DNA of 64,000 nt from Saccharibacillus sp. O23 (GTDB lineage Bacteria > Bacillota > Bacilli > Paenibacillales > Paenibacillaceae). The stretch lies in the NCBI RefSeq assembly GCF_002205895.1, contig NZ_NJDE01000010.1, forward strand, positions 1 to 64,000, given 5' to 3'. The number at the start of each line of letters is the position of its first letter. Position 1 is the stretch's first letter. Positions 46,756 to 55,904 of this stretch are shown piece after piece. The notes beneath the pieces are model-generated. The model was not told the DNA's origin. It ran no database searches and was given only the letters and a program-made list of their open reading frames with translations. A program made the translations under genes and the position numbers.

Positions 46756-46775
46756 TCTCTTAGGAGGTAACTGAA

Positions 46776-48950
46776 GTGAGTGAAGACGTTCAAAGTGCCT
46801 ATCAAGAAGAGCAAAACAAGTTGGTTTCCGTACTCGGCGAGATCGGAAACCAACTTGCGCGCCTTCGGGCGGTACCGGTGTATACCGGGCACGATTTTAC
46901 CGAGCAAGTACTGGAAGCGGGGCGCGAAGAACGCCGTCAACGCCTCGCGAAGTCCGAGCCGGAGCCGTACTTCGGCCGCATGGACTTCGAAGAAGACGGA
47001 AGGTCGGTCCCCGCGCCGCTCTACATCGGCAAAACGGGACTCGACGGCCCCGATCGCGGCAGCCTGCCGATCGTGATCGATTGGCGCGCGCCGGTCGCGA
47101 GCTTGTTCTACTCCTTTACCGGAGGCGAGGAACGGATCGAATACGAAGCGCCGGAAGGCCTGATCGGCGGCACGGTCCATCTCAAGCGCAATATCATGGT
47201 CCGCAAATCCGAGCTGGAACGCGTGGTGGACACGTATACGCGAGGCGGCGAAGAACCGGCGGTGTCGGACGAATTCCTGCTCTATCGACTCGGCGAAAAC
47301 AAAGACAATCGTCTGCGCGACATCGTCTCGACCATCCAAGCCGAACAGGACAAGATCATTCGCGCGGAGAAAAACAAAGCGTTGATCATTCAGGGGGTAG
47401 CGGGCAGCGGTAAAACGACCGTCGCGCTGCACCGTCTGGCGTTCCTGCTCTATCAGTATCAAGAACAGGTATCGGCGGAGAAAATGATCATCTTCGCGCC
47501 GAACGGCATGTTCCTGGACTATATCTCGGGCGTGCTTCCGGAGCTCGGCGTCGGCGATATCCAGCAGCGTACGTTCACGGATTGGGCGGCGAAACTGCTC
47601 GGCCTCGAATCGATGTTGGCCGATCCGGCGGAAACGCTGGACTTCTGGTTCGGCGAAGCGGGCGGAACGGCGCCGGGCGACGACGCGCCGGGCCGTTTCA
47701 AAGGTTCGGATCGTTTCCGCGCCATGCTCGACGCCGCCGCTTCCGCGCTCGAAGCTTCGGGCGCGCCGGAACTCGCGTTCGAAGCGTGGGAAGGCAAAAC
47801 CTTGCCGTACGAAACGATTCTGCATTGGTATGCGGACGAGTACAAACATTATTCGGCGGCGGGGCGCAAAGAGAGGGTCTTGGCCCGGATTCACCGCTGG
47901 ATCGAGATGGAACTCAAGAACGTCAAGCCGGAAACGCTGCGCAAAGAACATAAGAAAAAAGCGGCGGCGCGAGAAAAAGCGTATGCGAAAAAATGGCCGG
48001 ATTTCTCTCCGCTGACGTTATACAAACAAATCTTCGGAGCCGCCAAAGATCCGCGCGGCGTGCTGCCTCAAGAAGCGTTCGAATCGATACCGGCTTCGGT
48101 GCTGAAAGCCACGCGCAAAGACCTCAAAGACGGCCGGATTCGCGAAGAAGACCTGCCGCCGCTCTTATACCTGCATCTGCTGCTGAACGGCATCGAAGGC
48201 GCGGAACGGTTCGACCATATCGTCATCGACGAAGCGCAGGATTTTTCCCCGCTTCAAGTCTGGGTGCTCGATCGGTTCGTTCGCGGACATTCGTTTACCA
48301 TCCTCGGCGATCTGTCGCAAGGCATTCATGCCTACAAAGGCGTTCATGCTTGGGAAGAAATGAGCGATCTGTTCGGCGGCGACGAGACTTCGTATCATGC
48401 GCTGACGCGCAGCTACCGTTCGACGATGGAAATCATCGGATTCGCCAACGTGATTCTGTCCGGCGGCGTGGCGAACGCGATCGAAGCGGTGCCGGTGTTC
48501 CGGAGCGGAGACAAGGTTCGCATGATCGATTTCGGCAGCGCGGACGGAGCGGCAGGCGTTCGGGCGGCCGCGCGGGCGCTGCGAACGTTATGGAACCGCG
48601 AACATAAGACCGTGTCGCTGCTGACGCGAACGCAGGAACAGGCGGAAGCGCTGCATGCGGCATTGAGACCGGAATTTCCCGAGATCAATCTGATCGACGG
48701 AAGCATGACCCAATACGAAGGCGGTTTGTCCGTACTGCCTCTGCATCTGTCCAAAGGCTTGGAGTTCGACGCGGTCGTGATCGCGGATGCCGGAACAAGC
48801 AACTACGGCAGCTCCGAATGGGACGCGAAAATGCTCTATGTCGGCTGCACGCGCGCGCTTCATGAACTGTGGGTCCTGCACGGCGGCGAAGTGCCTTCGT
48901 TCTTGGACTGCAGCGGCGAATGGAGCGAGACCGGCTGGCCGGAAGCCTGA
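46776..48950 (+). CDS. helD: HelD-type superfamily I helicase (RNA polymerase-associated)
   Basis: HelD proteins bind RNA polymerase, release it from stalled or terminated complexes and, in some bacteria, protect it from rifampicin. The 724-aa protein has an N-terminal coiled coil (about 1-60) and the typical YFGRMDF and IGKTGL elements. It also has VIDWRAPVASLFY (about 104-116), Walker A GVAGSGKTT (206-214), Walker B VIDEAQDFSPLQ (about 484-495), and the C-terminal KGLEFDAVVIADA and LYVGCTRALHEL. GTG 46776 follows TAGGAGGT. A long structured RNA element precedes it. Whether it acts in recycling or antibiotic tolerance is unresolved. Confidence 0.9.
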   Translation: MSEDVQSAYQEEQNKLVSVLGEIGNQLARLRAVPVYTGHDFTEQVLEAGREERRQRLAKSEPEPYFGRMDFEEDGRSVPAPLYIGKTGLDGPDRGSLPIVIDWRAPVASLFYSFTGGEERIEYEAPEGLIGGTVHLKRNIMVRKSELERVVDTYTRGGEEPAVSDEFLLYRLGENKDNRLRDIVSTIQAEQDKIIRAEKNKALIIQGVAGSGKTTVALHRLAFLLYQYQEQVSAEKMIIFAPNGMFLDYISGVLPELGVGDIQQRTFTDWAAKLLGLESMLADPAETLDFWFGEAGGTAPGDDAPGRFKGSDRFRAMLDAAASALEASGAPELAFEAWEGKTLPYETILHWYADEYKHYSAAGRKERVLARIHRWIEMELKNVKPETLRKEHKKKAAAREKAYAKKWPDFSPLTLYKQIFGAAKDPRGVLPQEAFESIPASVLKATRKDLKDGRIREEDLPPLLYLHLLLNGIEGAERFDHIVIDEAQDFSPLQVWVLDRFVRGHSFTILGDLSQGIHAYKGVHAWEEMSDLFGGDETSYHALTRSYRSTMEIIGFANVILSGGVANAIEAVPVFRSGDKVRMIDFGSADGAAGVRAAARALRTLWNREHKTVSLLTRTQEQAEALHAALRPEFPEINLIDGSMTQYEGGLSVLPLHLSKGLEFDAVVIADAGTSNYGSSEWDAKMLYVGCTRALHELWVLHGGEVPSFLDCSGEWSETGWPEA

Positions 48951-48975
48951 GGATCCATCCAACATAGCCAAAAGG

Positions 48976-49001
48976 AAAGGGCGGCGCCTGCCGTCCTTTT
49001 T
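48976..49001 (+). terminator. helD terminator
   Basis: AAAGGGCGGC-GCCT-GCCGTCCTTTTT, starting 26 bp after the stop codon. Confidence 0.85.
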
Positions 49002-49110
49002 GCGTAGGTCTTGTCGCGATGTCGAATTTTGCCGCGATCGTTAAGCAACCCGCCTGTCCGGGTAAGAATGAATGAACGCAAGAGCAAATCATGGACAGGA
49101 GATGGACATA

Positions 49111-50835
49111 TTGGGCAAAACGATCGCGGATTCGCTGGTAGAAGCACTGGTACAAGCGGGAGTCAAACGGATCTACGGCATTACCGGAGATTCGCTGAAT
49201 GCCGTTATCGACGCCGTGCGCCGTTCGGGAAAAATCGATTGGATTCATGTTCGTCACGAGGAAGTCGCGGCGTTCGCCGCGGGAGCCGAAGCGGATCTCG
49301 ACGGTTCGATCGCGGTCTGCGCGGGCAGCAGCGGTCCCGGCAACCTGCATCTGATCAACGGTTTGTACGAATGTCACCGCAGCCGTCTGCCGGTATTGGC
49401 GATCGCCGCCCATGTGCCGAGCGACGAGATCGGCAGCGGTTATTTTCAAGCGACGCATCCCGAACAGATCTTCCAAGAATGCAGCGTGTTCTGCGAAACC
49501 ATCATGACGAGCGGTCAGATCCCGCGCACGATCACGATGGCGCTTCAGGCCGCGCAGGCTCATTCGAGCGTGTCGGTGATCGTGCTGCCGGGCGACGTGG
49601 CCGCGGAAGAGACCAAAAGCAAAATTCCCGAGAAGGTCGTTCATGCGCCGCGTCCGGTCGTCGTGCCTTCGGGCGAAGAACTGCGGCAGTTGGCCGAGAT
49701 CTTGAACAGCGGCAAAAAAGTGACCGTGTTGGCCGGCGCGGGCTGCAAAGGCGCGCATGCCGAAGTGCTCGCGCTCTGCGAACGGCTTCAGGCTCCGATG
49801 GTCGTCGCGCTGCGCGGCAAAGAACATCTGGAATACGACAATCCCTATTTCGTCGGTTTGACCGGCTTGATCGGGTATTCGTCCGGTTATCATGCCATGA
49901 TGGACTGCGACGTGCTGCTGATGCTGGGCACGGATTTCCCTTATCGCCAGTTCTATCCGGAACATGCGAAGATCGTTCAGGTAGACATCAACGCCGCGAC
50001 GCTGGGACGCCGCGCGGCGCTCGAACTCGGCGTCTGCGGCGACGTCAAAGCGACGGCGCAGCATCTGCTGCCGCTGCTCGAAGAAGGCAAGAAACCGGAT
50101 CATCTGCGGAAGTCGGCCGATCGTTACGCCAAAGTGCGCGACGATCTCGACGGCTTGGCTTCCGGCAAACCGGGACAAACGCCGATCCACCCGCAGTATC
50201 TGACCAAAGTGGTGAGCGATCTGGCCGCGGAAGACGCCGTCTTCAGCGCGGACGTCGGCACGCCGACCGTATGGGCGGCGCGTTATTTGCAGATGAACGG
50301 CAAACGCCGCCTGATCGGCTCGTTCAACCACGGCACGATGGCGAACGCCATGCCGCAGGCGATCGGCGCGCAGGCCGCGCATCCGGAACGCCAAGTGATC
50401 GCGCTGTCCGGCGACGGCGGACTGTCGATGCTGCTGGGCGATCTGCTGACGATCAAGCAGTACAAGCTGCCCGTCAAAGTGGTCGTATTCAACAACGAAG
50501 CGCTCGGGTTCGTCGAACTGGAGATGAAAGCCGCCGGCTATTTGGAGACCGGTACCGGACTGGGCGGAACGGACTTCGCCGCGATCGCCAACGCGATGGG
50601 CATCTACGGCGTGCGCGTCGACGACGCGGGCAATCTGGAAGAAGCCGTGCGTACCGCTCTGGCGCATGACGGTCCGGCGCTGATCGACGTGGCCGTAAAT
50701 CGCCAAGAGCTGTCCATGCCGCCGAAGATCACGATGCAGCAGGCCGGAGGATTTTCGATCTGGGCGGTCAAAGCCGTCTTGAGCGGCCACGGCGACGAAT
50801 TGATCGATCTGGCGAAAAGCAATCTGTTCCGGTAA
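49111..50835 (+). CDS. Thiamine-pyrophosphate-dependent pyruvate oxidase/quinone dehydrogenase (PoxB/YdaP-like)
   Basis: The 574-aa enzyme has the TPP/FAD acetohydroxyacid-synthase fold: an N-terminal PYR domain with the catalytic Glu in HVRHEEVAAFAAG, a central FAD-type domain, and a C-terminal TPP motif GDGGLSMLLGDLLTIKQY. Overall it fits the pyruvate:quinone oxidoreductase (E. coli PoxB, B. subtilis YdaP) group, converting pyruvate to acetate and CO2. TTG 49111 is chosen because AGGAG lies 9 nt upstream. ATG 49102 abuts that site and ATG 49072 lacks one. A sigma-B-like box lies upstream (see findings). Acetolactate synthase is a less likely alternative. Confidence 0.85.
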   Translation: MGKTIADSLVEALVQAGVKRIYGITGDSLNAVIDAVRRSGKIDWIHVRHEEVAAFAAGAEADLDGSIAVCAGSSGPGNLHLINGLYECHRSRLPVLAIAAHVPSDEIGSGYFQATHPEQIFQECSVFCETIMTSGQIPRTITMALQAAQAHSSVSVIVLPGDVAAEETKSKIPEKVVHAPRPVVVPSGEELRQLAEILNSGKKVTVLAGAGCKGAHAEVLALCERLQAPMVVALRGKEHLEYDNPYFVGLTGLIGYSSGYHAMMDCDVLLMLGTDFPYRQFYPEHAKIVQVDINAATLGRRAALELGVCGDVKATAQHLLPLLEEGKKPDHLRKSADRYAKVRDDLDGLASGKPGQTPIHPQYLTKVVSDLAAEDAVFSADVGTPTVWAARYLQMNGKRRLIGSFNHGTMANAMPQAIGAQAAHPERQVIALSGDGGLSMLLGDLLTIKQYKLPVKVVVFNNEALGFVELEMKAAGYLETGTGLGGTDFAAIANAMGIYGVRVDDAGNLEEAVRTALAHDGPALIDVAVNRQELSMPPKITMQQAGGFSIWAVKAVLSGHGDELIDLAKSNLFR

Positions 50836-50923
50836 ACGTTCTGCGGCCGGAAAAGCGTTCGAGCTCAAAGACGCGAGGGCGATCCGAGGCGCGACGCCGG
50901 ACGAGGTCGACGAACGGACGGGA

Positions 50924-50951
50924 AAGGCCGCGGCGCAGCCGCGGTCTTTTG
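50924..50951 (+). terminator. Terminator after poxB-like gene
   Basis: GGCCGCGG pairs with CCGCGGTC around CGCAG and is followed by TTTT. The T-tract is short. Confidence 0.7.
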
Positions 50952-50985
50952 CCGTTCTCGGATGAAAGCGGCGGCGCGGCGGAAT

Positions 50986-51014
50986 TTGCGTTCGCGGCCG
51001 AACGGCACTATATT
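50986..51014 (+). promoter_or_regulatory. rarA promoter
   Basis: TTGCGT (50986-50991), a 17-bp spacer and TATATT (51009-51014), 30 bp upstream of the chosen rarA start. Confidence 0.65.
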
Positions 51015-51043
51015 GTATGAAGGAACGAAAGGACGTGACCTCT

Positions 51044-52357
51044 TTGGATTTGTTCAATTACGGCGGAAGCTCGGATTCGCAGGCGGGCGGAAGCCTGCTG
51101 GCGGATCGCATGCGCCCGCTGACGCTGGACGAATATATCGGCCAGGAAGATATCGTCGGTCCCGGACGCCTGCTTCGTCGGGCGATCGAAGCCGACAAAG
51201 TCGGTTCGATCGTCTTGTACGGGCCGCCGGGATGCGGCAAAACGACGCTGGCCCATATTATCTCGAATCATACGCAAGGCAAATTCGTGCGGCTCAATGC
51301 CGTGGACGCCACGGTCAAAGACGTGCGGGAAGTCATTCAACAGGCGGCCGACGACAAAGCGCTGTACGGAACCAAAACGATTCTTTTTCTGGACGAAGTG
51401 CATCGCTTCAACAGTTCGCGTCAGGACGCCCTGCTTCCGGCCGTCGAGAAAGGCACCATCATCTTCATCGGCGCCACGACCGAAAATCCGTTCCATTACG
51501 TGAACGGCGCCCTCATGAGCCGCTCGACGCTGTTCCAGCTGCATCCGCTGACCGCGGAGCATGCGCTGATCGCCATGCGCCGCGCGCTGGCCGATTCGCG
51601 GCGCGGCCTCGGCTACATGGATCTGAGCGCGGACGAAGACGCGCTGGAACATATCGCGGCCATGTCCGGCGGCGATATCCGCCGCGCGCTGAACGCGCTG
51701 GAGCTGGCGGCGCTGACCACGCCGCCGCAGGCCGACGGCAGCGTGCGCGTCACGCTCGAAGCGGCCGAAGAATCGGTGCGCCGGCCGATCGCGCGCGCCG
51801 ACGAGTCGACGCAGTACGACGTGCTGTCCGCGTTCCACAAATCGATTCGCGGCTCCAGCGACGCCGCGCTGTATTGGTTCTTGTATGCCGTCGAGAAGCT
51901 CGGCATGGACCCGATGACGTTTATACGCCGCCTGATCGCGGCCAGCAGCGAAGATATCGGGCTCGCCAATCCTCAGGCGATGGTACAGGCCGTGTCCGCA
52001 TTGGAAGCTTACCGCAACAACGGCTGGCCCGAAGCCAAGCTCAACGTGGCCCAGGCGATTCTTTTCGCCGTCGAGAGCCCCAAGTCGAACGCCGTCTATA
52101 CGGCGATCTCGAAAGCGGAAGCCGCTTTCGGCCGAACCGGCACGACGGAAGTGCCGCTGCATCTGCGCGATACGCATTACAAAGGCGCGGAGAAGCTGGG
52201 ACACGAAGGGTACCGGTATCCGCACAATTTTCCGAACCATTACGTCAAACAGGCTTATTTGCCGCCCGAACTGGAAGGGACCGTGTTCTACGAGGCGACG
52301 GAGCAGGGAAACGAGTCCAAGATTCGTCTGAATCAACAGCGGCGCCGCGAACAATAA
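51044..52357 (+). CDS. rarA: Replication-associated recombination ATPase RarA (MgsA)
   Basis: RarA is a clamp-loader-like AAA+ ATPase that acts at stalled forks with SSB. The 437-aa protein has LADRMRPLTLDEYIGQE near the start, Walker A GPPGCGKTTLA (about 60-70), Walker B FLDEVHRFN and GATTENPFHYVNGALMSR. It ends in the helical tetramerisation domain (YRYPHNFPNHYVKQAYLP). TTG 51044 is chosen because AAAGGACGTGA precedes it and residues before it are not conserved. It occupies the same neighbourhood as B. subtilis yrvN. Confidence 0.92.
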   Translation: MDLFNYGGSSDSQAGGSLLADRMRPLTLDEYIGQEDIVGPGRLLRRAIEADKVGSIVLYGPPGCGKTTLAHIISNHTQGKFVRLNAVDATVKDVREVIQQAADDKALYGTKTILFLDEVHRFNSSRQDALLPAVEKGTIIFIGATTENPFHYVNGALMSRSTLFQLHPLTAEHALIAMRRALADSRRGLGYMDLSADEDALEHIAAMSGGDIRRALNALELAALTTPPQADGSVRVTLEAAEESVRRPIARADESTQYDVLSAFHKSIRGSSDAALYWFLYAVEKLGMDPMTFIRRLIAASSEDIGLANPQAMVQAVSALEAYRNNGWPEAKLNVAQAILFAVESPKSNAVYTAISKAEAAFGRTGTTEVPLHLRDTHYKGAEKLGHEGYRYPHNFPNHYVKQAYLPPELEGTVFYEATEQGNESKIRLNQQRRREQ

Positions 52358-52686
52358 ATAAGAGGCGGGAAGAACGGTGGAGCGGACAAGACGGGTTTCG
52401 TATGTTAGAATTGTCAGAATCATACGAAATGTAGTAATCTAAATGTTGTCTTCACTTTGGACGCTCTGGTTTCGCTTGTCCGAAGACGTTTTGTTGTGCA
52501 GGCAAGTCTAATTTAGCTTCCATAAGGGATTTTAAGGGCCGCCGTACGTTGAACCGTAACCTGCTTTCGTTTCATGGTTTCCGTTTGCCTATTGCTCTGC
52601 GGATGAAGCGCCGGCTTGAAATCGAGTCGAAAACGGTCAACGTAGCAAGCCGACGACTTTTGTGGAGAGAGAAAGGTACGAACGAA
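52358..52686 (+). other. Structured intergenic region between rarA and LCP gene
   Basis: No protein gene is supported in these 329 bp. There is an inverted repeat TTTCGTATG (52396-52404)/CATACGAAA (52421-52429). A promoter-like TTGTCA (52411-52416), 18 bp, TAATCT (52435-52440) overlaps it. A hairpin follows, GTCTTC/GAAGAC with GGAC/GTCC inside (52448-52487), then GTTTTGTTGT. A second partner for CTTGTCCG (52475-52482) exists at 52383-52390 (CGGACAAG). Confidence 0.5.
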
Positions 52687-53826
52687 ATGGATAAAAACCA
52701 GCCGGCCGAACCTCGCGCATTGACGAGGACCCAAAGGCATCAGAAGAAAAAGAAAACGAAGAAAAACAGAGGCAGGGCTTGGCTGATCGTATTGGGCGTC
52801 GTGCTGATTCTGGGGTTAGGCGGATACATCTTCCGCAAAGAATTGATGGTGCTCGCGTTCGACACTCTGCTCGCGGATACGGTCAAAGATACGTTGGACA
52901 AATCGTACGAACCGATCGCTCAAGACAACAAAGGCGGGGGAGAAGAAGAACTGTCCGTCGCCGAATTAAGCAAAGAACCGTTCTCCGTTTTGCTGCTCGG
53001 CACCGACCAGCGGGATAAAGAAATCGCCCGAACCGACTCGATCATTTATTCGGTCGTGCGCCCCGCGGACAACAAAGTGCTGCTCGTCTCCATTCCGCGC
53101 GACTCTTACGTCAAGATGGTCGGTACGCCGACGATCAAAGGCACCCGTTCCAAAACGAAAATCAACGCGGCTTACGCTTACGGCGGCGCGCAGATGAGCG
53201 TCGATACGGTAGAAGCGCTGCTGGATCACGACGTGGATTATTACGCCACGATCAACTTCAACGGACTTAAAGACGTGGTCAACGCGATGGGCGGCGTCGA
53301 ACTTCCGATTACCGAAAAAATCGAAAACAAACAGGCCGATCACGAGAAATTCACGATCGAGCCGAACAAACCGATCTACGACGGTACCGAAGCGCTGAAT
53401 TACGTGCGTTACCGCGAAGATTCCGACTTCAAGCGGACGGAACGCCATCGCATTTTCTTGAAGCAGATGCTGAACCGGATGAAAAATGTCGAAAACATCG
53501 CGAAGATTCCCGAACTGATCGGCATCGCCGGTCAGAATTTCAAGACCAACATGACTTCGGACTTTATGTTGTCTCTTGCCAAGACGGTCATTCTGAGCGA
53601 CGCCACGCCGAATATCAGCAGCCATATGCTGCAAGGCGAAGGGGTCTCGCGCGACGCTTGGTATTACGAGCTGGACGACGACGATCTGCAGGAAACGATC
53701 GATTCGATCGGCAAATGGCTGGACCCGAACTCGACCGCGGCCGATCTGGCGGTGGACGATACCGACGCGGGCGGCGATTCGCATACCGACCAAGAAGGCC
53801 AACCGGCCGGCGACGTCGGACAATAA
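52687..53826 (+). CDS. LytR-CpsA-Psr family glycopolymer transferase
   Basis: LCP proteins attach teichoic acids or other anionic polymers to peptidoglycan on the outer membrane face. The 379-aa protein has a basic N-terminus (KKKKTKKNRGR), one transmembrane helix (about 32-49) and the LCP domain. Landmarks are SVLLLGTDQRDKEIARTDSI, LVSIPRDSYV, TKINAAYAYGG and the lipid-binding-site ALNYVRYREDSDFKRTERHR. The tail is acidic and low complexity. ATG 52687 follows GAGAAAGGT. It is monocistronic and convergent with mnmA. Confidence 0.93.
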   Translation: MDKNQPAEPRALTRTQRHQKKKKTKKNRGRAWLIVLGVVLILGLGGYIFRKELMVLAFDTLLADTVKDTLDKSYEPIAQDNKGGGEEELSVAELSKEPFSVLLLGTDQRDKEIARTDSIIYSVVRPADNKVLLVSIPRDSYVKMVGTPTIKGTRSKTKINAAYAYGGAQMSVDTVEALLDHDVDYYATINFNGLKDVVNAMGGVELPITEKIENKQADHEKFTIEPNKPIYDGTEALNYVRYREDSDFKRTERHRIFLKQMLNRMKNVENIAKIPELIGIAGQNFKTNMTSDFMLSLAKTVILSDATPNISSHMLQGEGVSRDAWYYELDDDDLQETIDSIGKWLDPNSTAADLAVDDTDAGGDSHTDQEGQPAGDVGQ

Positions 53827-53894
53827 GATTCGGCCCCGAATTTCGGGCGATCCCGTCGGCCCGACGAAGTCCGGACGGCCGATCCGCGTTTAAC

Positions 53895-53945
53895 CAAAAA
53901 TCCCGCTTCCGCGCCGGCAAAGGCGCGAAAGCGGGATTTCTTTTG
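53895..53945 (+). terminator. Bidirectional terminator between LCP gene and mnmA
   Basis: AAATCCCGCTT and AAGCGGGATTT, with GCGCC/GGCGC inside, and T or A tracts on both sides. It terminates both convergent genes. Confidence 0.9.
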
Positions 53946-53957
53946 CAGGGCCGCCGC

Positions 53958-55106
<1,149 letters not shown>

Positions 55107-55176
55107 CTATGAGGTATTTTCTGAAAATGATAAAATAAGATGAAAACAAAACAACGCGCTGCGCGCGTCTTCATGC

Positions 55177-55185
55177 ATTTTACCA
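55177..55185 (-). promoter_or_regulatory. Candidate mnmA extended -10
   Basis: On the reverse strand TGGTAAAAT fits an extended -10 (TGnTAnAAT), about 86 bp upstream of mnmA. The -35 is weak. Confidence 0.45.
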
Positions 55186-55466
55186 CAAAAGCCTTAAATT
55201 GACGACTCCCGAACGGGGCGGAAGCCGGCAAAGATTCCGCTGTGCGCGGACATTTTACGGAACGGACCGCGATTGCGTAGTGCATCCCGCTCCCGGGTTA
55301 TGTTACGATAGTCAAAGTATATGCCTATCCGCGTGCCGACCGAAGCAAATCCGGGCCGACGGCGCGTCTCTTTGCGGATAATCCCAAGGATTCGGCTGGC
55401 GGTAATCGGACTATTCCGGGAAGACGGCGCGATCGAACCCCGAATGAATCGAAAGAGGTGCCTCTA
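55186..55466 (+). other. Divergent mnmA-cymR intergenic region
   Basis: About 280 bp without a supported gene. It should hold the cymR promoter. A possible extended -10, TGTTACGAT near 55305-55313, is the best candidate. I see no O-acetylserine/CymR-type operator that I can call with confidence. Confidence 0.35.
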
Positions 55467-55886
55467 TTGAAAATATCGACTAAAGGCCGTTACGGCTTGA
55501 CCATCATGATGGAATTGGCGGCGAGGTACGGCGAAGGTCCGACCTCGCTCAAAAGCATCGCCGAAAAAAACTCGCTCTCCGAACATTATCTGGAGCAGCT
55601 CATCGCCCCGCTGCGCAACGGAGGACTCGTGAAGAGTATCCGCGGCGCTTACGGCGGTTATATTCTGTCGCGCGATCCCGATACGGTGACGGCCGGCGAG
55701 ATCATCCGCGTGCTGGAAGGTCCGATCTCGGTCGTGGACTTCGCCGAAGAAGACGACCCGGCCAAACGCGATCTGTGGAAAAAAATCCGCGACGCGATCG
55801 CCGACGTCATCGACTCGACCACGCTCGGCGACCTGATCGCTTACCGCGACAAAGGCGAACCCGACAACTACATGTTCTACATTTAA
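55467..55886 (+). CDS. cymR: Rrf2-family cysteine metabolism repressor CymR
   Basis: CymR, with CysK, represses cysteine and sulfur-uptake genes in Firmicutes. The 139-aa protein begins MKISTKGRYGLTIMMELA. It has a winged helix (SLKSIAEKNSLSEHYLEQLIAPLR), the wing GGLVKSIRGAYGGYIL and a dimerisation helix, and ends YMFYI. All of these closely match B. subtilis CymR. It lacks the three-cysteine Fe-S cluster site of IscR. TTG 55467 is chosen by this match and by AGAGGTG upstream; an in-frame GTG lies at 55458. It is followed by the desulfurase after 18 bp. Confidence 0.93.
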   Translation: MKISTKGRYGLTIMMELAARYGEGPTSLKSIAEKNSLSEHYLEQLIAPLRNGGLVKSIRGAYGGYILSRDPDTVTAGEIIRVLEGPISVVDFAEEDDPAKRDLWKKIRDAIADVIDSTTLGDLIAYRDKGEPDNYMFYI

Positions 55887-55904
55887 ATCCGAGGTGAAAA
55901 GGCA

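Noticed and set aside
48685-51057. A 790-codon reverse-strand open frame over helD end and the poxB-like gene
   Set aside because: Antisense shadow of two recognised genes, crossing a terminator and promoter; no ribosome site and no family resemblance.
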